Assembly (NCBI GenBank): GCA_963662155.1 | Contig: OY759261.1 | Span: forward strand, 38,052,796 to 38,116,795 | Direction of reading: 5' to 3' | Length of the DNA: 64,000 bases | Origin: Lamellibrachia columna | Lineage: Eukaryota > Annelida > Polychaeta > Sabellida > Siboglinidae | Made by a program: the position numbers and the translations under genes | The notes under the pieces: model-generated | Database searches by the model: none | What the model was told of the DNA's origin: nothing | What the model saw: the letters and a program-made list of their open reading frames with translations, nothing else | Shown here: in pieces, positions 8,687-20,339 of the stretch | How positions within the stretch are numbered: the stretch's first letter is position 1 | How the letters are laid out: each line of letters starts with the position of its first letter

Positions 8687-8945
8687 AACTAACGAGGTCA
8701 CTATATGTAATGAGATCACTATTGGAAATTAGACAGTATGTTGTTTTTAATATGTTAAGGTATCGTATTAATTAGGTATACTATAATAGGTTATCTTCCT
8801 GGTGACTAATAACTAACGAGGTATATGTAACGAAGTCACTATTGGAAATTAGACTGTATGTTGTTTTTAATGTTAAGGTATCGTATTTAGTTACGTATAC
8901 TATAATCTTCCTGGTGAGTAATAATGTAACTAACAAGGTCACTAT
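8687..8945. repeat. Imperfect tandem duplication, units of about 115-125 bp
   Basis: Two units (about 8687-8810 and 8811-8925) share actaacgaggt, cactattggaaattaga, gtatgttgtttttaat, gttaaggtatcgtatt and tatactataat in the same order. A third unit starts at about 8926 (gtaactaacaaggtcactat). There is no coding potential. Confidence 0.8.
8721..8752 (+). repeat. Left arm of a 2.8-kb-spaced inverted repeat
   Basis: The stretch attggaaattagacagtatg followed by ttgtttttaatat reappears as its reverse complement at 11523-11557, with one 2-nt gap. It lies within the first unit of the tandem duplication. Confidence 0.7.
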
Positions 8946-9599
8946 AATATTATGTCTCAATCGAAAGGACCAAACAGAATGAAAGATTATACATTGTGTT
9001 TAATTATTATACATTGTATTTGTTTAAATGTATAATGAACAAACACAATAAGGCGTACACACAATTTGTATTGCTTAATAAACAAGGTACAGAATAGCAA
9101 CGTGTGCTATTATTATAGTTAAGTATACATTTACTGAACCTGAACACCTGCAGGTAAAGTTGTTGATTTTTAAAGTCATGCTACTAGGAATTTGGATACA
9201 GATTATAACATTTTTATAGCAGGAAACTGTTCATTTACACAATACTACCTTGGCGCTGATATTAATGAAATCTAATAATGATTATACTTGTGGGTTTGCC
9301 TCCTTTAAATACTTGAAGTCTGTCAAAAACTCTTAGTAAATTGAATAATTACTTATCAATGGAAAAATATATTGATGAGTTGACCGACTTCAGAAGTATT
9401 CATCTTTCAAGGCCCTCAAAGAATGGATGATGAGTATCTATTACTATTTTGAAATACCAAAACTTAATATTATAACTGCGTATTTAGAATGTATGTTTAT
9501 TGAAGTGAAGACTTGATCTAAGAAATGTAAAAAATAAATTAATAAGTGGTGTTATTTATCAGTCACTAAACATAAATATTACTGATTTCACTAATCAAA

Positions 9600-10190
9600 A
9601 TACTAACATTTTGCAAGTACTCAAAGTTGTAAACAGTGTTTAATGGTGACTCTAACATCATTTTGCTTAACTATGATAGCCTACATAGATACAATGTCAC
9701 AATCACTCCAACCACTTTCACAGCAATAGACAATATATTTGGTGAATATTACCAAATGCACAGAATATTTTATTCAGACATTTCGGATCATTTCCCCAAC
9801 ACTTTCATGAAGGATGAGTTCTTAATTGAAGATATATTTACACACACAAAAAAATATTGCTGATAAGTTGAATGAGTATTTTACGAATTTAAGCATTGCA
9901 AAAAGAAAACAATTGTATCAAAGGTTCCTGATGACTATCTGTATGGATTTTATACAATTCCATGTTTCTGACACCAACAACTATAGATGAAATACAGAAA
10001 CTTATCGAGCGTGTTACCTTACTGTTTGACAATAGATATGTTCCAGATCAGCTAAAATTGTCAATATAGTTCCCATTTTCAGGAATGGTGATGTTACATT
10101 AATAAAAAGTTATTGACCTATTTTTTTTTTTTTTTATGTTGTGCACAAAGATTTTTTCTAGACTAATATGTGTGGCGGCGAAGGAAAACC
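9600..10190 (+). pseudogene. Decayed LINE fragment (end of endonuclease to early reverse transcriptase)
   Basis: A short frame (9636-9863) contains YSDISDHFPNTF, which resembles the end of the LINE endonuclease domain. Downstream, in shifting frames, LNEYFTNL, TIDEIQKLIERV and VPDQLKLS are followed by a broken version of the usual reverse-transcriptase start (IVPIFRNGDVTLIKSY). Several stops and at least two frame changes show it is dead. It breaks off at a T-run near 10120-10140. The clade cannot be told. Confidence 0.55.
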
Positions 10191-10345
10191 AGTCATTGTC
10201 CAAAACAATTTTAAGTATTTTTAATTTAACACATAGAAAGTAACACCCTTTCTCATTCCCAAACAGTTTAGTGTATTCAAATGCTCCCACTAGAATCAGT
10301 TACAAGAATTTAAAGAGGGCACCCGTCAAAAACTATTTAAGGAGA

Positions 10346-10655
10346 AAAAATTACTTGTAAAGTTGAGTCGAAAATCATCACAATTCATGTCAAAACAAAA
10401 CACTGCCACAGTATAACAACTTATCCATTGTTATTAGTATAACCAATCCAGTGAAGCAAATGTAGATAGGCGTGTTAGCTTCGGTACACTACAACTATTA
10501 TTAAATTCTGATGGTTACATTTACAATAAAAAAATTAGTTGTAAAGTAGACAGTCTAGAATCATGGACATGATAGGCCTACTTCATGTAAAAAAGAAAAC
10601 TTCACCATAGTTTAATAAATTATCTATTGTTATTACTATATCCAATCCAGTGAAT
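10346..10655. repeat. Imperfect direct duplication of about 125 bp
   Basis: The two copies (about 10346-10470 and 10528-10655) share aaaaaattacttgtaaagt, then attgttatta and ccaatccagtgaa..tgtag in the same order, separated by about 57 bp. They are noncoding and diverged. Confidence 0.65.
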
Positions 10656-10694
10656 GTAGTTATTTTTTTTTAGCAAAAACAAAAAACATTGATA

Positions 10695-10958
10695 TTAATA
10701 AGCAACACCCAAGAGGTAGCAATCTCTTGTTGTGATTAACTCTGAAAGTACCGTTGTTGTGTGGCTCTGTGTTTTCAAGTGACAGGTGACAGGTGAGTCG
10801 GACACACGGTCGTCCACGTTCGACTCAAATAAGTCAGAGTCATCGTCACTACTGCCGATTGGGCATGTCCCAAAGTAATCACTCGCAAATTCATTGAGCC
10901 TGAGTCTCCGCTTGCGATATTCTGCATGTTCATCAACGTCAAAGCGTAGAGACAACAA
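10695..10958 (-). CDS. Unassigned ORF, 87 aa
   Basis: The frame has a charged start (DVDEHAEYRKRRLRLNEF) and an acidic Ser/Asp stretch (GSSDDDSDLFESNVDD). This is more protein-like than chance AT-rich ORFs, and its GC content is higher than the flanks. I recognise no family and see no clear splice sites. It may be an exon remnant of a host or transposon gene, or chance. Confidence 0.2.
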   Translation of the reverse strand: MLSLRFDVDEHAEYRKRRLRLNEFASDYFGTCPIGSSDDDSDLFESNVDDRVSDSPVTCHLKTQSHTTTVLSELITTRDCYLLGVAY

Positions 10959-11522
10959 GCAACTTTGTTCGACCCAACCACGAACCCAACCATGGACGCA
11001 GCCATCTTGGATTTTTCGAAAATCGTAAACACGGAACGGAATTCGTCCTGTAGTCTAACATTTCCAATTAAATCCGCTTCGACAACAGGTTGTGCAGTTG
11101 AGTAATATATACAGATATAAACCACAGCAGCATCAAACTAAACTAATCACTAATTGATCTACATAAACACTCCAATCCAACTTTCTTGCGCACTGTCACC
11201 GGCACTGCAGTTATGAACCGCGTGATTTATAAATAGCTTGACAATTACTGTCAATACTGACCAAGTCCAAGGTTGTAAGCGTTCGCAAAATAATGCGCAT
11301 TTCATTTTAAAATACAGCAATTTAGAATGAACTCTACAAAAACACAAAAAGTACACTTATACGTAAATATGCTAACTAAAACATCGTAGTAAAATACCAA
11401 ATAGATCCAGGACCCAGGGGCTAGGCAATGTCAGTTACAGTACGTGGCGCGTATTCACGATTTGAAATTTCGCGTAGTGATTTCCGACTGGTTTTTCTAC
11501 ACATATAATAAATTAACTAAAT

Positions 11523-11557
11523 ATATTAAAAACATAACATACTGTCTAATTTCCAAT
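11523..11557 (-). repeat. Right arm of a 2.8-kb-spaced inverted repeat
   Basis: The sequence atattaaaaacataacatac followed by tgtctaatttccaat is the reverse complement of 8721-8752 apart from a 2-nt insertion. The pair may mark the ends of an unrecognised element. Confidence 0.7.
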
Positions 11558-12177
11558 TTGAATTTTAAAAGGGTATTCTACTGACTTGAATATATAAATA
11601 TTAATGGGTAATATTATAATCTTACCTGTTGAAGTTGCATCAGGTCCAACTCTCTCTTCATATGCAGCATTTTCTGAGCCATGGTCCGTAGGCAGTCGAG
11701 TTCCAATACACGGGTATTTAAAGACCCCGACTAAACCAGACTGACAACCCCACACGTCGACAGATTAGCCACTCACAACGCGCATGTCGATAGATTATCC
11801 AATCGCAACATGTTGGTGATGTGAATGACGGGTGAAAACATTTCTAACCGCCTGTGTAACGTTTTCTAACTCCCTGTTCGAAGTTGCACATACGCGTTTT
11901 CTCAAATGAAAATACCACTGCATCATCAGGTTTTCGACAACAACAGACTCGCCCTTATGACCCTCGCTCTTATTTTATGAGTTCAATGGTCACAGGAATG
12001 TTACGTTATGTCACCGTCTGACGGTTCACAACAGCTGGCTCGCGCTGAGTTGCGTCGTGTTGTGAGTTAATTGACAGCAGGAATCCTTACCGTAAATCGT
12101 GTCGCTGTATTCCTTGTTTTTTAGTCGAGTCGGAATTTCCATAAGTAAGAAAATTAATGACAACATCCCAACATTCC

Positions 12178-12290
12178 AAAATTAAAATTAAAATTAAAAT
12201 TAAAATTAAAATTAAAATTTAAATTAAAAATTTAAATTAAAATTAAAATTAAAAGAACATTGAAATTAAAATTTAAAATAAAAATTAAAA
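12178..12290. repeat. AAAATT-type simple repeat
   Basis: AAAATT units run for about 110 bp, with AAATTT interruptions in the second half. Confidence 0.95.
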
Positions 12291-12480
12291 TATGTCTATT
12301 TTTAGAAAATTTAAATTAACCAATGTCTATTTTTAGCTACCATCTATTTTTAGCTACCACCAAAAATCGACCAAAATTGCCGCCACAATTGCTTATTGAA
12401 AACCACCTACATACTACTGACGACCCGTTGGGATCAACGGGATGAGCGTCACGGGGTGTGTCTGACCTCGTACGGCGTGG

Positions 12481-15230
12481 TTAGGCCGGCCGGGCTTGTT
12501 TACGTACGGGTCGAGGATTGCATGTGTCCCAGTTTTGATTCGGGTCTACTATTCTGACTTTCTCCGCATTGTGAACTTTTGACTTTCCCGTCTGCTGATT
12601 GTGGACATAAATAACAGGGCCTCGGACTCGTGTGACGGTCCATCTAGGATTTCACCTGGCAGTTAATGTTAAACGTTCTTCGGATTTAATCATTACTGAA
12701 TCGCCGGGCGCAATATCGTGTGCCTTAGCTTTCTGAGCTAATCTGTCTCTGTTATGTTTACGACTGTCTTCTGTCATAGATCGAGCTATCTTTAACGCTG
12801 TAGCTATCGTGTCCAACCGATTCCCAAATTCGTTTTCATTGGAAGCGCGTAATGCCTTCTGCATAGGCATTCGTAAATGTCTGCCTGTCATTAAAAAATG
12901 CGGCGTGTAACCAGTAGTCGTCGAAACGGACGCACGATATGCCAATAGAACATCATTTAACACCTCTTCCCATCGGGAGGGTTGATTGTTTACAGCCTTC
13001 TGGATCATTTTTTTAAGAGTCCTGTTGAATCTTTCGATTTTACCATTAGATTGAGGATGTGCCGGGGTGGACATGCGATGTTCAATACCTATCTAGCTTA
13101 GATAGCGTTCGAAAGCTAAAGCTGTAAACTCAGCTCCATGGTCTGTCAAAAGAACACGGCAAACGCCATGACGGCAGATGAACCCGTTTGAAAACGCGTC
13201 CCAAACTGCTTGGTTAGATTTGGTGGGAATCGGCATGGCCTCGGCCCAACCGGTACAGAAATCGATTATGGTGAGAATGTATTTGTTGCCATTATGAGAC
13301 TCGGTACACGGGCCAATGAGGTCGGCGGCGACGAACTCCATGGGGTATGAACCAAAATGCATTTGTCCTATGGGGTGACGCTGAGGATGGCGATTGTGTG
13401 TCAAGCATAGGGCACATTGACGTAACCGTTGTTGAACGTGTTTACGCATTCCTGGCCATACATATGCTACCGTAAGACGTCGTACAGTCTTCCAATGACC
13501 CTGGTGGCCACATTCTTTGTGGGCCCCGTCTATAACTGTCTGGCGTAGGCAGTTGGGAGAATCAATCGGTGATACGACGGGGCGTGTATGTAAGGAGGTC
13601 TCACACTGTACAATACACCGTTAACAATGTCATAGTCATCATCGGTATCCGCAGCTAACCATAACTCCGGGAACTCTTTGTGTTGTGCTAAAGCGACTGC
13701 GTGGAGGTCTAGTCCGTCGTGGATTAAGGGCAGGAGATCAGAAATGTCGTCATCAGTTGTTATATCGTGTCTCGATCGTCCACGTCATCAATATCAAACA
13801 CGGCAATGTCACTGTGGTCATGTTGTCTTATTCGTGACAACATATCGGCTCTGATGTTATTACGGCCAGTGCGATAAGAAATTGTCGTTCCATACTCGGC
13901 TAGTAACACACCCCACCTTTGTATTTTGGTGTTGTTAAAAGCTTTTGTGAACATACTTAGTAAGGGTTTGTGATCTGTGTAGACGTTAAACTGAGCGCCA
14001 TACAAGTATGGACGTAACTTCAGGATTGAAAAAACGACCGCAAATGCTTCTTTCTCTATTGTCGCCCACTTGCGCTGTGTGGGTGACAACGTGTGACTCA
14101 CATACTGTATAACTTTATCGATGCCGTCAACTGATTCCTGAACCAATATCCCACCGATAGCATAGTCGCAAGCATCGGTATATAATGTGTACGGTCTGTT
14201 TAAATCAGGCGCTGCCATCACATGCGATGACGTCAACAGTCGTTTTAGTTCGTCGAAGGCGGTTTGTTTGTGGTCATCCCAGGTAAATCTGACATTCCTC
14301 CGCGTCAGGGCGATTAAAGGTTCTGCCACTGTCGCATAATTTGGTAAGGAATTTCGATAGTAATTACACATTCCTAAAAAGGACCGTGTTTCCTTAACCG
14401 TAGTCGGTGGTAAGAGATTAGCAATTACTGCTACTTTGTCTGGGTCTGTTTTAATACCGTCTGCATTAAGAACGTAACCTAACAATTTAACCTCCGGCAA
14501 ACCAAACGCACATTTAGTTGGTTTTAGTTTGAGCCCCGCATTTCTTAGTCTGTCAAAAACGAGTTGTAAATGACGAATATGATCCGTCTCATTTTTGCTG
14601 AAAACTAAAATGTCATCGATATACACAAAAACACACTACCGATTAAATCAGCCAAGATTGTATTCATTTCTTTCTGGAAGAAATTTGGAGTCGATTTGAG
14701 GCCGAATGGCACTTTGGTAAATTCAAAATGGCCGGCGTGGCACCTGAAAGCAGTTTTGTGTATATCGGCCTCTGCTACAGGCATCTGCCAATAGGAGGAC
14801 TTTAAATCGAGTGTGGAGTAGATGGAACTACCTCCAACTAAATCGAATATGTCTTGTATTATCGGCAAGGGGTATGCGTCATGTTCGGTAACAGCATTCA
14901 ACTTGCGATAATCAACACATAAACGTGAATCACCATCTTTCTTCGGAACAAGTAAAATCGGGCTGCTATATGCAGAATTGCTAGGGCGAATAATCTCATC
15001 GTGTAGCATTTCTCTAAGCATCTGGTCAACAATTGCACGTTTGGTTAAAGGCATGCGATACGCTTTCTGGCATATGGGTGGGCCATGTGTTTTGATGCGT
15101 AAAGCATTTGTGTTACAAGCGCCGTTTCGCTCACCCCGTGCTGAGAAACAATCCGCGTTTTGACGTATTAAATGGTTAATTTTGGAATTTCCTGTTTCTG
15201 GTGCAATAGGACCAATGCTTGCGTAGCCAC
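12481..15230 (-). pseudogene. Decayed Ty3/Gypsy pol (RT, RNase H, integrase)
   Basis: Reading from 15230 down to the stop at 12481, the order is RT, RNase H, H2C2 zinc finger, integrase core and integrase C-terminus, which is diagnostic for Ty3/Gypsy. RT blocks include SPILLVPKKDGDSRLCVDYR, LDLKSSYWQ, and the catalytic YIDD box at 14626. RNase H starts near LYTDACDYAIGG. The integrase has HKECG...H in the zinc finger, then FVAADLIGP, LLTDHGAEF, PQSNGKIERFNRTLK. Lesions are a frameshift just before YIDD (14605-14640), in-frame stops at 13093 and 12652-12654, and breaks between 13449 and 13760. Gag and protease are missing: homology stops at about 15230. No LTRs were recognised, so this is a dead, truncated copy. 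Confidence 0.93.
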
Positions 15231-16435
15231 TTTTGGTATGCTGTTTTAATGGCCATTACTCTATGTCAAACTGTGTGCACATCAATCCCGTCAGTTGACC
15301 CTGCGGCTACCCGTGGCTACCCGTGGCTACCCGACACTGTACACCCGTACAGTCATGAAGGAAAACAGTTCAATGATAAGCCGCGTATTTTAACACGGAA
15401 TTTAACACATAATAAAGAATGGGGATCCGGGGGCATCCAACGAGGGAGTGGATCCGTCCTGGTCAACTACACGGACACCCAACTAGACGTATGTATAACT
15501 GTAGCTGATTTGTCTCGCGAGTCATTCCAAAATGGTTTCTGTTTTAATTTGACAGTATGACAACATTGACGTCGCCGACAACGGGATGGTGACGTCTCAT
15601 ACTTCTGACCTCAGAGGTATCACGGGTCAGAAGATATAGTAATTAACCAATGTCACACGTTTGGACATGTTTAACGTTGTTAATATTTAGCCTTTACTTG
15701 CTATGTTGAAGTACGGGATCCTGAATTACAACCAGTATAATTACGATTCACTTTTAAGTATTGTGATGTTGCGCATTATATCTATAAGAACTGTTTTATT
15801 TCTGTTTTGACTGGTGCTGTTTTAATTGGTTAACGTTGTTGCTATTACGGTATACCTGCTAACTTGTAGCTTACATGTGTCACCTTGTAAGACTGATGCG
15901 CCGCAAGCAGAAAGATCTGCACTGGCTGCGCTGGCGGATGAACAAGAGCCAAGTTACGTTACATATCTGACATCACGGGTGGGTTTAACTATTGCTATTC
16001 GTATGCATAGATTCTACAAAAATTAAAACAACATAACACCCAATTTTAAAACAGTTGAATACAGTACTGTAGTTACAAAGTTACTGACAGCTAGTGTTCC
16101 GTGTGAAGGTGTGAAAGTAACGTGTGCATGTGGTTCGGCTTTCCTGTAGGTTGGACTGGCTCCGATGGACGAGAGGCCTCCGTGCTGGATCTCGTGCCCG
16201 TAGAGACGGAGGAGGAACCCCAGGTGGAGATAGGACGGCCTATTGGGTTAATTGCGTCCCCGAACTATAACATTGTGCGAAAAGGATGACAGGAAGGCAA
16301 GGACCTACTGGTCGAGTCCGACAAGTGAGTAGATATAGCTATTCATTAATGACTGTGGAAAGGTGTCAGTAACAATTGCGAAGACAGCAAACGGCTAAGC
16401 AGGCAAGCGGTCTTATTTTGGTCGTGTTGACGACG
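15231..16435. other. Region without a recognised gene, two weak plus-strand ORFs
   Basis: It lies beside the truncated end of the Gypsy relic. An ORF at 15249-15560 is listed separately; another at about 16126-16290 encodes a 54-residue acidic peptide (MWFGFPVGWTGSDGRE...) of unknown nature. A triplet repeat of ggctacccgt lies at 15303-15333. The rest has stops in all frames. Confidence 0.4.
15249..15560 (+). CDS. Unassigned ORF, possibly element-derived (104 aa)
   Basis: From ATG 15249 the frame begins with a mildly hydrophobic stretch (MAITLCQTVCTSIPSV) and contains three possible N-glycosylation sites (NLTH, NYTD, NLTV). This could suit a secreted or envelope-like fragment, but I recognise no family. 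It starts where Gypsy homology ends, so it could belong to another element or be chance. Confidence 0.2.
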   Translation: MAITLCQTVCTSIPSVDPAATRGYPWLPDTVHPYSHEGKQFNDKPRILTRNLTHNKEWGSGGIQRGSGSVLVNYTDTQLDVCITVADLSRESFQNGFCFNLTV

Positions 16436-16601
16436 TCTAAGAATGACGTAAAACGACGTATTTTAGACGTCTTTCTATTAATGTCTATATCACGGCAGAG
16501 AATTGACGTCTATAAGACATCTTTCCATTGACGTCTATATCACGCCGGAGAATTGACGCGTATTAGACGTCTTTGTTTTGACGCCTATATCACGTCGGAG
16601 T
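16436..16601. repeat. Minisatellite, about 54-bp units x3
   Basis: Units share gacgtct..t..gac..tttc.att.acgtctatatcacg.cggagaattgacg. The array passes directly into the 69-bp array. Confidence 0.85.
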
Positions 16602-16850
16602 ACAGCCACAGCCACGGTGTGTTTGACAGCATCCCTTGTACGAGCAGGAGTGTACAGACTTACAGTCCGTACAGCCACAGCCACGGTGTGTTTGAGAGCA
16701 TCCCTTTTACGAACAGGAGTGTACAGACTTACAGTCCGTACAGCCACAGCCACGGTGTGTTTGAGAGCATCCCTTGTACGAACAGGAGTGTACAGACTTA
16801 CAGTCTGCACAGCCACAGCCACGGTGTATGTTGAGAGCATCCCATCATCA
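16601..16850. repeat. Minisatellite, 69-bp units x3.6
   Basis: The unit is tacagccacagccacggtgt followed by gtttgagagcatcccttttacg and aacaggagtgtacagacttacagtccg. Because 69 is a multiple of three and the unit lacks stops in several frames, it yields long spurious ORFs on both strands. Confidence 0.95.
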
Positions 16851-16854
16851 TGCG

Positions 16855-17245
16855 ATGACGTGAATGTGATGACTTGAATGTGAAGACGGGAATGTGATGA
16901 CGTGAATGTGAAGACGGGAATGTGATGACGTGAATGTTATGACGTGAATGTGAAGACGGGAATGTGATGACGTGAATGTTATGACGTGAATGTGAAGACG
17001 GGAATGTGATGACGTGAATGTGATGACGTGAATGACAAGACGTGAATGTGATGACGTGAATGTGAAGACACGAATATGCTGACATGAATGTGAAGACATG
17101 AATGTGATGACGTGAATGTGATGACGAAATGTGATGACGTGAATGTGATGACGTGAATGTGAAGACATGAATGTGATGACGTGAATGTGAAGACATGAAT
17201 GTGATGACGTGAATGTGAAGACCGGAATGTGATGACATGAATGTG
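16855..17245. repeat. Minisatellite, 12-bp units (gatgacgtgaat-type)
   Basis: About 30 alternating copies of gatgacgtgaatgt and gaagacgggaatgt fill this stretch. Repetitive ORFs (HVITFTSSHSR patterns on the minus strand) are a by-product. Confidence 0.95.
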
Positions 17246-17279
17246 ATGACGCTGAATTATATTGTCTCTGTTTTGTATA

Positions 17280-17799
17280 GTCTACGCACAACTGAGTGTG
17301 TATTTGCCTTGGTGTGAGGTCTTCTTTGACGAAGATGCGGTTTTAGATAGGGCTAGTTTTATTGAAGTATTTGAGTCCGCCCCTGTTACGATATCCAGAG
17401 TCTCTACAGTGCTCGCTGCAGAAGCGAACAATGGTGGTTATCTGCTTTGTCTGGCCGTCGACTGGGCGCCCGAGTCGGTGGCATCGTTCCAGGTCATTAC
17501 GTGCGATTGGCGGAGCTACGTGCATTTTGTTGTTTCTCCACCAGGTTTTCACCACGCATATCTTCGCCTATCCCCTGGATGCGGAGATTTGGCCGTCTCG
17601 AGTACTGCTGCATCGAGTCCAGTTCATCATCGAGAGTTTCTACTCTGTTTTCTAGATGCGCTATTTTTCGTTTTTGTTGGGTAATTGTGCTGTGAGGTTG
17701 GCTAATTCTTGATGTGTCGATTTTTTCGAACAAATCCCGAGGGAACAGGATTGCTTTAAGTGTTTTGGTAATTCTGTTATCTTCCAGTAGGGATGTCAT
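17280..17799 (-). pseudogene. LINE ORF1 fragment (coiled coil plus RNA-binding type)
   Basis: In two minus-strand frames the segment reads first a coiled coil (HLENRVETLDDELDSMQQYS) leading into RRPNLRIQGIGE, then, after a frame change, NDLERCHRLGRPVDG and IVRFCSEHCRD. This order is characteristic of the nucleic-acid chaperone ORF1 of L1-like and related LINEs. A stop/frameshift separates the two parts near 17500-17555, so it is non-functional. The RT of this element is not adjacent. Confidence 0.75.
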
Positions 17800-18600
17800 T
17801 TGTAAGTATCAATGTATCAGCTCGCACACCTGCGGAATATGGCTGGCTGGTTTTAGCTAGAATGCAGCTGACGACGCCATATTGGAAGTATGCATATCGT
17901 TGAAACGCGGCCGCTAGAAATGCTGCACTACATAGATCTGCGGAAACCGCGAGAAATGCCCGAGGATTGCCGATGATGTCATATTTATGGACTTCAAAGA
18001 ATACAGTGACGCAAAACGAGTGGCGACTGTCCAGTAGCTGACTCGAATATCAATCTCAGACGAAGGCAGCTTTGTTCAGCGGTGTTTGAATGACTTGTCA
18101 GGTTGTTTATTTGTGCGGTTAACCGCAGTGTATTTGGGCAATTACTTGTATCGAGAGTGCCGGATTATCAACGTGGGGGGCTGGCGGAAACGTTTAACCG
18201 GGGCACTTAACGAGTGCGTGAATTATGAAGATCGAGGCGTATGAATGTACGGAGGTAGCGATTATTATGTTTGAGCATAAGCATTGACATATTGTTGTCG
18301 ACGACGGTACACAAATATACATACAAGAACCTACAGCGTGCGATGACACACAACAATACAGCGTGAATGACAAGCAATTACAGCATACAATGACAGGCTA
18401 GAAAATAATACAAGAAAGTACACCGTAACACAGAGACCGTAACACAGAGACCGTAACACAGAGACCGCGCCGGTTCTCCAGAACAAACAAAGAGTGCATC
18501 CAAATGTTGTCCACACAAATTTAGTTACCAATGTTTCTAGAGATGTGATCATAACATAACGTAACAACGTGGCTTGTCTCCCAGAGGGAACAGCCTAGTC
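17800..18600. other. Noncoding stretch, no gene seen
   Basis: Unremarkable mixed sequence with stops in all frames. The only structure is a 15-bp triplication (cgtaacacagagac-type) at about 18425-18470. Confidence 0.5.
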
Positions 18601-19245
18601 TCGGGCTGCACTCCTCCATTCAGCACGGAATTGATGGGGTTCAGCTGGAAAGTTCGCTAGACTTTCGGCAATCGGACAGTCGAGTTCCGCTAGCAGCGAG
18701 CCGGGGTCGTACGGCGGGCGTTGCGCAGATGTTGCTAGTAGGGCTCGGCTCACGACACGATCTTCGTTCATTCTTAGATCGTGGCCAAGCCACCTCCATC
18801 AGCGGGTCTTTACGGTTTCCACGACGTCGAATGATGGTGATGACGCTTCTTCGTGGGCAGAACGGCTGGTGATGACTGCGGACATTCAGGCGTTGGTTCC
18901 GTTCAACGTTCTTTGAGCGGTCTCGTCAAAGTACCAACCTTCACAGCCATGGGTCATCATTGACTGGACCGCAACCTTATACAAGCGCGCCTTCATGCTG
19001 CGCGGACGTCCAACGTCTTTCTATATACTCTATATCGAAGTGAATCTCCCGACCGCGACATCTGTTCGATGTTTCACGTCTGCAGCGCACGAACCGTCGC
19101 CTTGAGTCTGTGACCCGAGGTACTCGACACTGAGCACTGTCTCGAGTGACTCGCCTCGATGGCAAACTGTAGCGAGTTGGTGTGGGCGGCGGACGTTCAC
19201 TGTCATGAGCCTTACCAGATCTTGTCGGTCTATTCAAGCAGGATG
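18600..19245 (-). pseudogene. LINE reverse-transcriptase C-terminal fragment
   Basis: On the minus strand, broken frames read LSVEYLGSQTQGDGSCAADV, then RLYKVAVQSMMTHGCEGWYF, then SAVITSRSAHEEASS and RWLGHDLRMNEDRVVSRALL. This order (RT thumb, Y-K-hydrophobic repeat, then RWLGH-LRM) marks the C-terminal third of many invertebrate LINE polyproteins of the RTE-like group. Multiple stops and frame changes show decay. It merges at 19245 with GAT-rich simple repeats. Confidence 0.7.
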
Positions 19246-19284
19246 CAATTCGCAAATGTACCATTTGATATAAATATTGGTGAA

Positions 19285-19395
19285 GATGATGATGATGATG
19301 GCGGTGGTGATCACCACGATGGAGTATTTGATGATGATGACGATGATTATACTGATGATTACGACAACGACGACGACGATGATTATAATATACTT
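19285..19395. repeat. GAT/GAC-rich simple repeat
   Basis: gatgatgatgacgatgat-type triplets in an open plus-strand frame give a poly-Asp stretch that I do not regard as coding. Confidence 0.9.
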
Positions 19396-19469
19396 TTGTG
19401 CAGCACCTTAGAATATCACTGTATACATGGTGGCGCACAAAGCGATATATACTAAATATTAAACATTGG

Positions 19470-19795
19470 TATATGTGATGATGATGGTGATGATGATAGT
19501 GATGATAGTGATGATATTGATGATGATGGTGATGATGCTGACGGTAATGATGATGGTGGTGATGATGGTGGTGATGATGGTGATGACGGTGGTGGTGGTG
19601 ATGATGATGGTGGTGGTGGTGATGATGATGGTGGTGATGGTGGTGATGATGATGGTGATGACGGTGGTGGTGGTGATGATGGTGGTGATGATGATGGTGG
19701 TGGTGGTGATGATGATGGTGGTGATTGTGATGACGGTGTTGATGGTGGTGATGATGGTGGTGATGGTGGTGATGGTGATGATGGTGATGATTGAC
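19470..19795. repeat. GATGGT-type simple repeat (about 325 bp)
   Basis: Imperfect gatgatggtggt units fill the stretch. All derived ORFs are low-complexity. Confidence 0.97.
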
Positions 19796-20235
19796 GTAAA
19801 TATGACATCATAAACAGGAACTTTAAAAAGTCAGATCGAGGGATCGTTCAGGATTTAGGGTGAAAATTCACTTTCGAAAAAAATGCATATTTCAATATTT
19901 TGCGGAAAGTAGCTATGGTTTCAGATGGTCTTAAGGCAATGGACAGTTCATTGCAGGTGTTGATCATAGCTGCAGGGCAAGTGTAAGCAGGTTACCCTTA
20001 GTTTTTGGAACAACATGTTGTTGTGTGATATATGGTCAGAACTGCCTGGGGATATATAAAATATATATTAACTGTTGTGTATATAAAACAAGACAAATAC
20101 CTTTTGTTATAATATGTCACCTGTATGATAAATTGCTGAAAGCCGTTGTCTTGATAATGTTTTCATTACTTGCTTACATTAAACGGCATAATTGTAAAAT
20201 AGATGTTTTGGAAAAATATGAATGCGAACTAATAA

Positions 20236-20245
20236 CACACACACA

Positions 20246-20333
<88 letters not shown>

Positions 20334-20339
20334 CACACA
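20236..20339. repeat. ACGC microsatellite with AC tail
   Basis: About 20 tetranucleotide acgc units run from 20242 to 20321, flanked by (ac) repeats on both sides. Confidence 0.99.

Larger units (their letters stand above)
8506..9600. other. AT-rich region upstream of the polymerase, no gene seen
   Basis: Positions 8506-8640 should hold the promoter region of the minus-strand polymerase gene and perhaps the end of the element, but I find no clear terminal repeat. The rest is AT-rich with frequent stops in all frames. It contains the imperfect 115-125-bp tandem duplication at 8687-8945 and one arm of a distant inverted repeat. Confidence 0.5.
10190..12480. other. AT-rich intergenic region with repeats, no clear gene
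   Basis: The region includes an imperfect direct duplication (10346-10470 and 10528-10655), an unassigned minus-strand ORF (10695-10958), the right arm of the inverted repeat (11523-11557), and an AAAATT array (12178-12290). Positions 12300-12480 lie just beyond the Gypsy coding end and could be untranslated element or LTR sequence, but no matching second LTR was found. Confidence 0.5.

Noticed and set aside
12300..12480. Gypsy 3' LTR
   Set aside because: No matching second copy was found on the other side of the element, so an LTR cannot be claimed.
16535..17291. Histidine/serine-rich proteins from minus-strand ORFs
   Set aside because: They are translations of the 69-bp and 12-bp arrays.
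19159..19813. Acidic protein gene from GAT-rich ORFs
   Set aside because: The frame is open only because of simple repeats, and the upstream part is antisense to a LINE RT relic.
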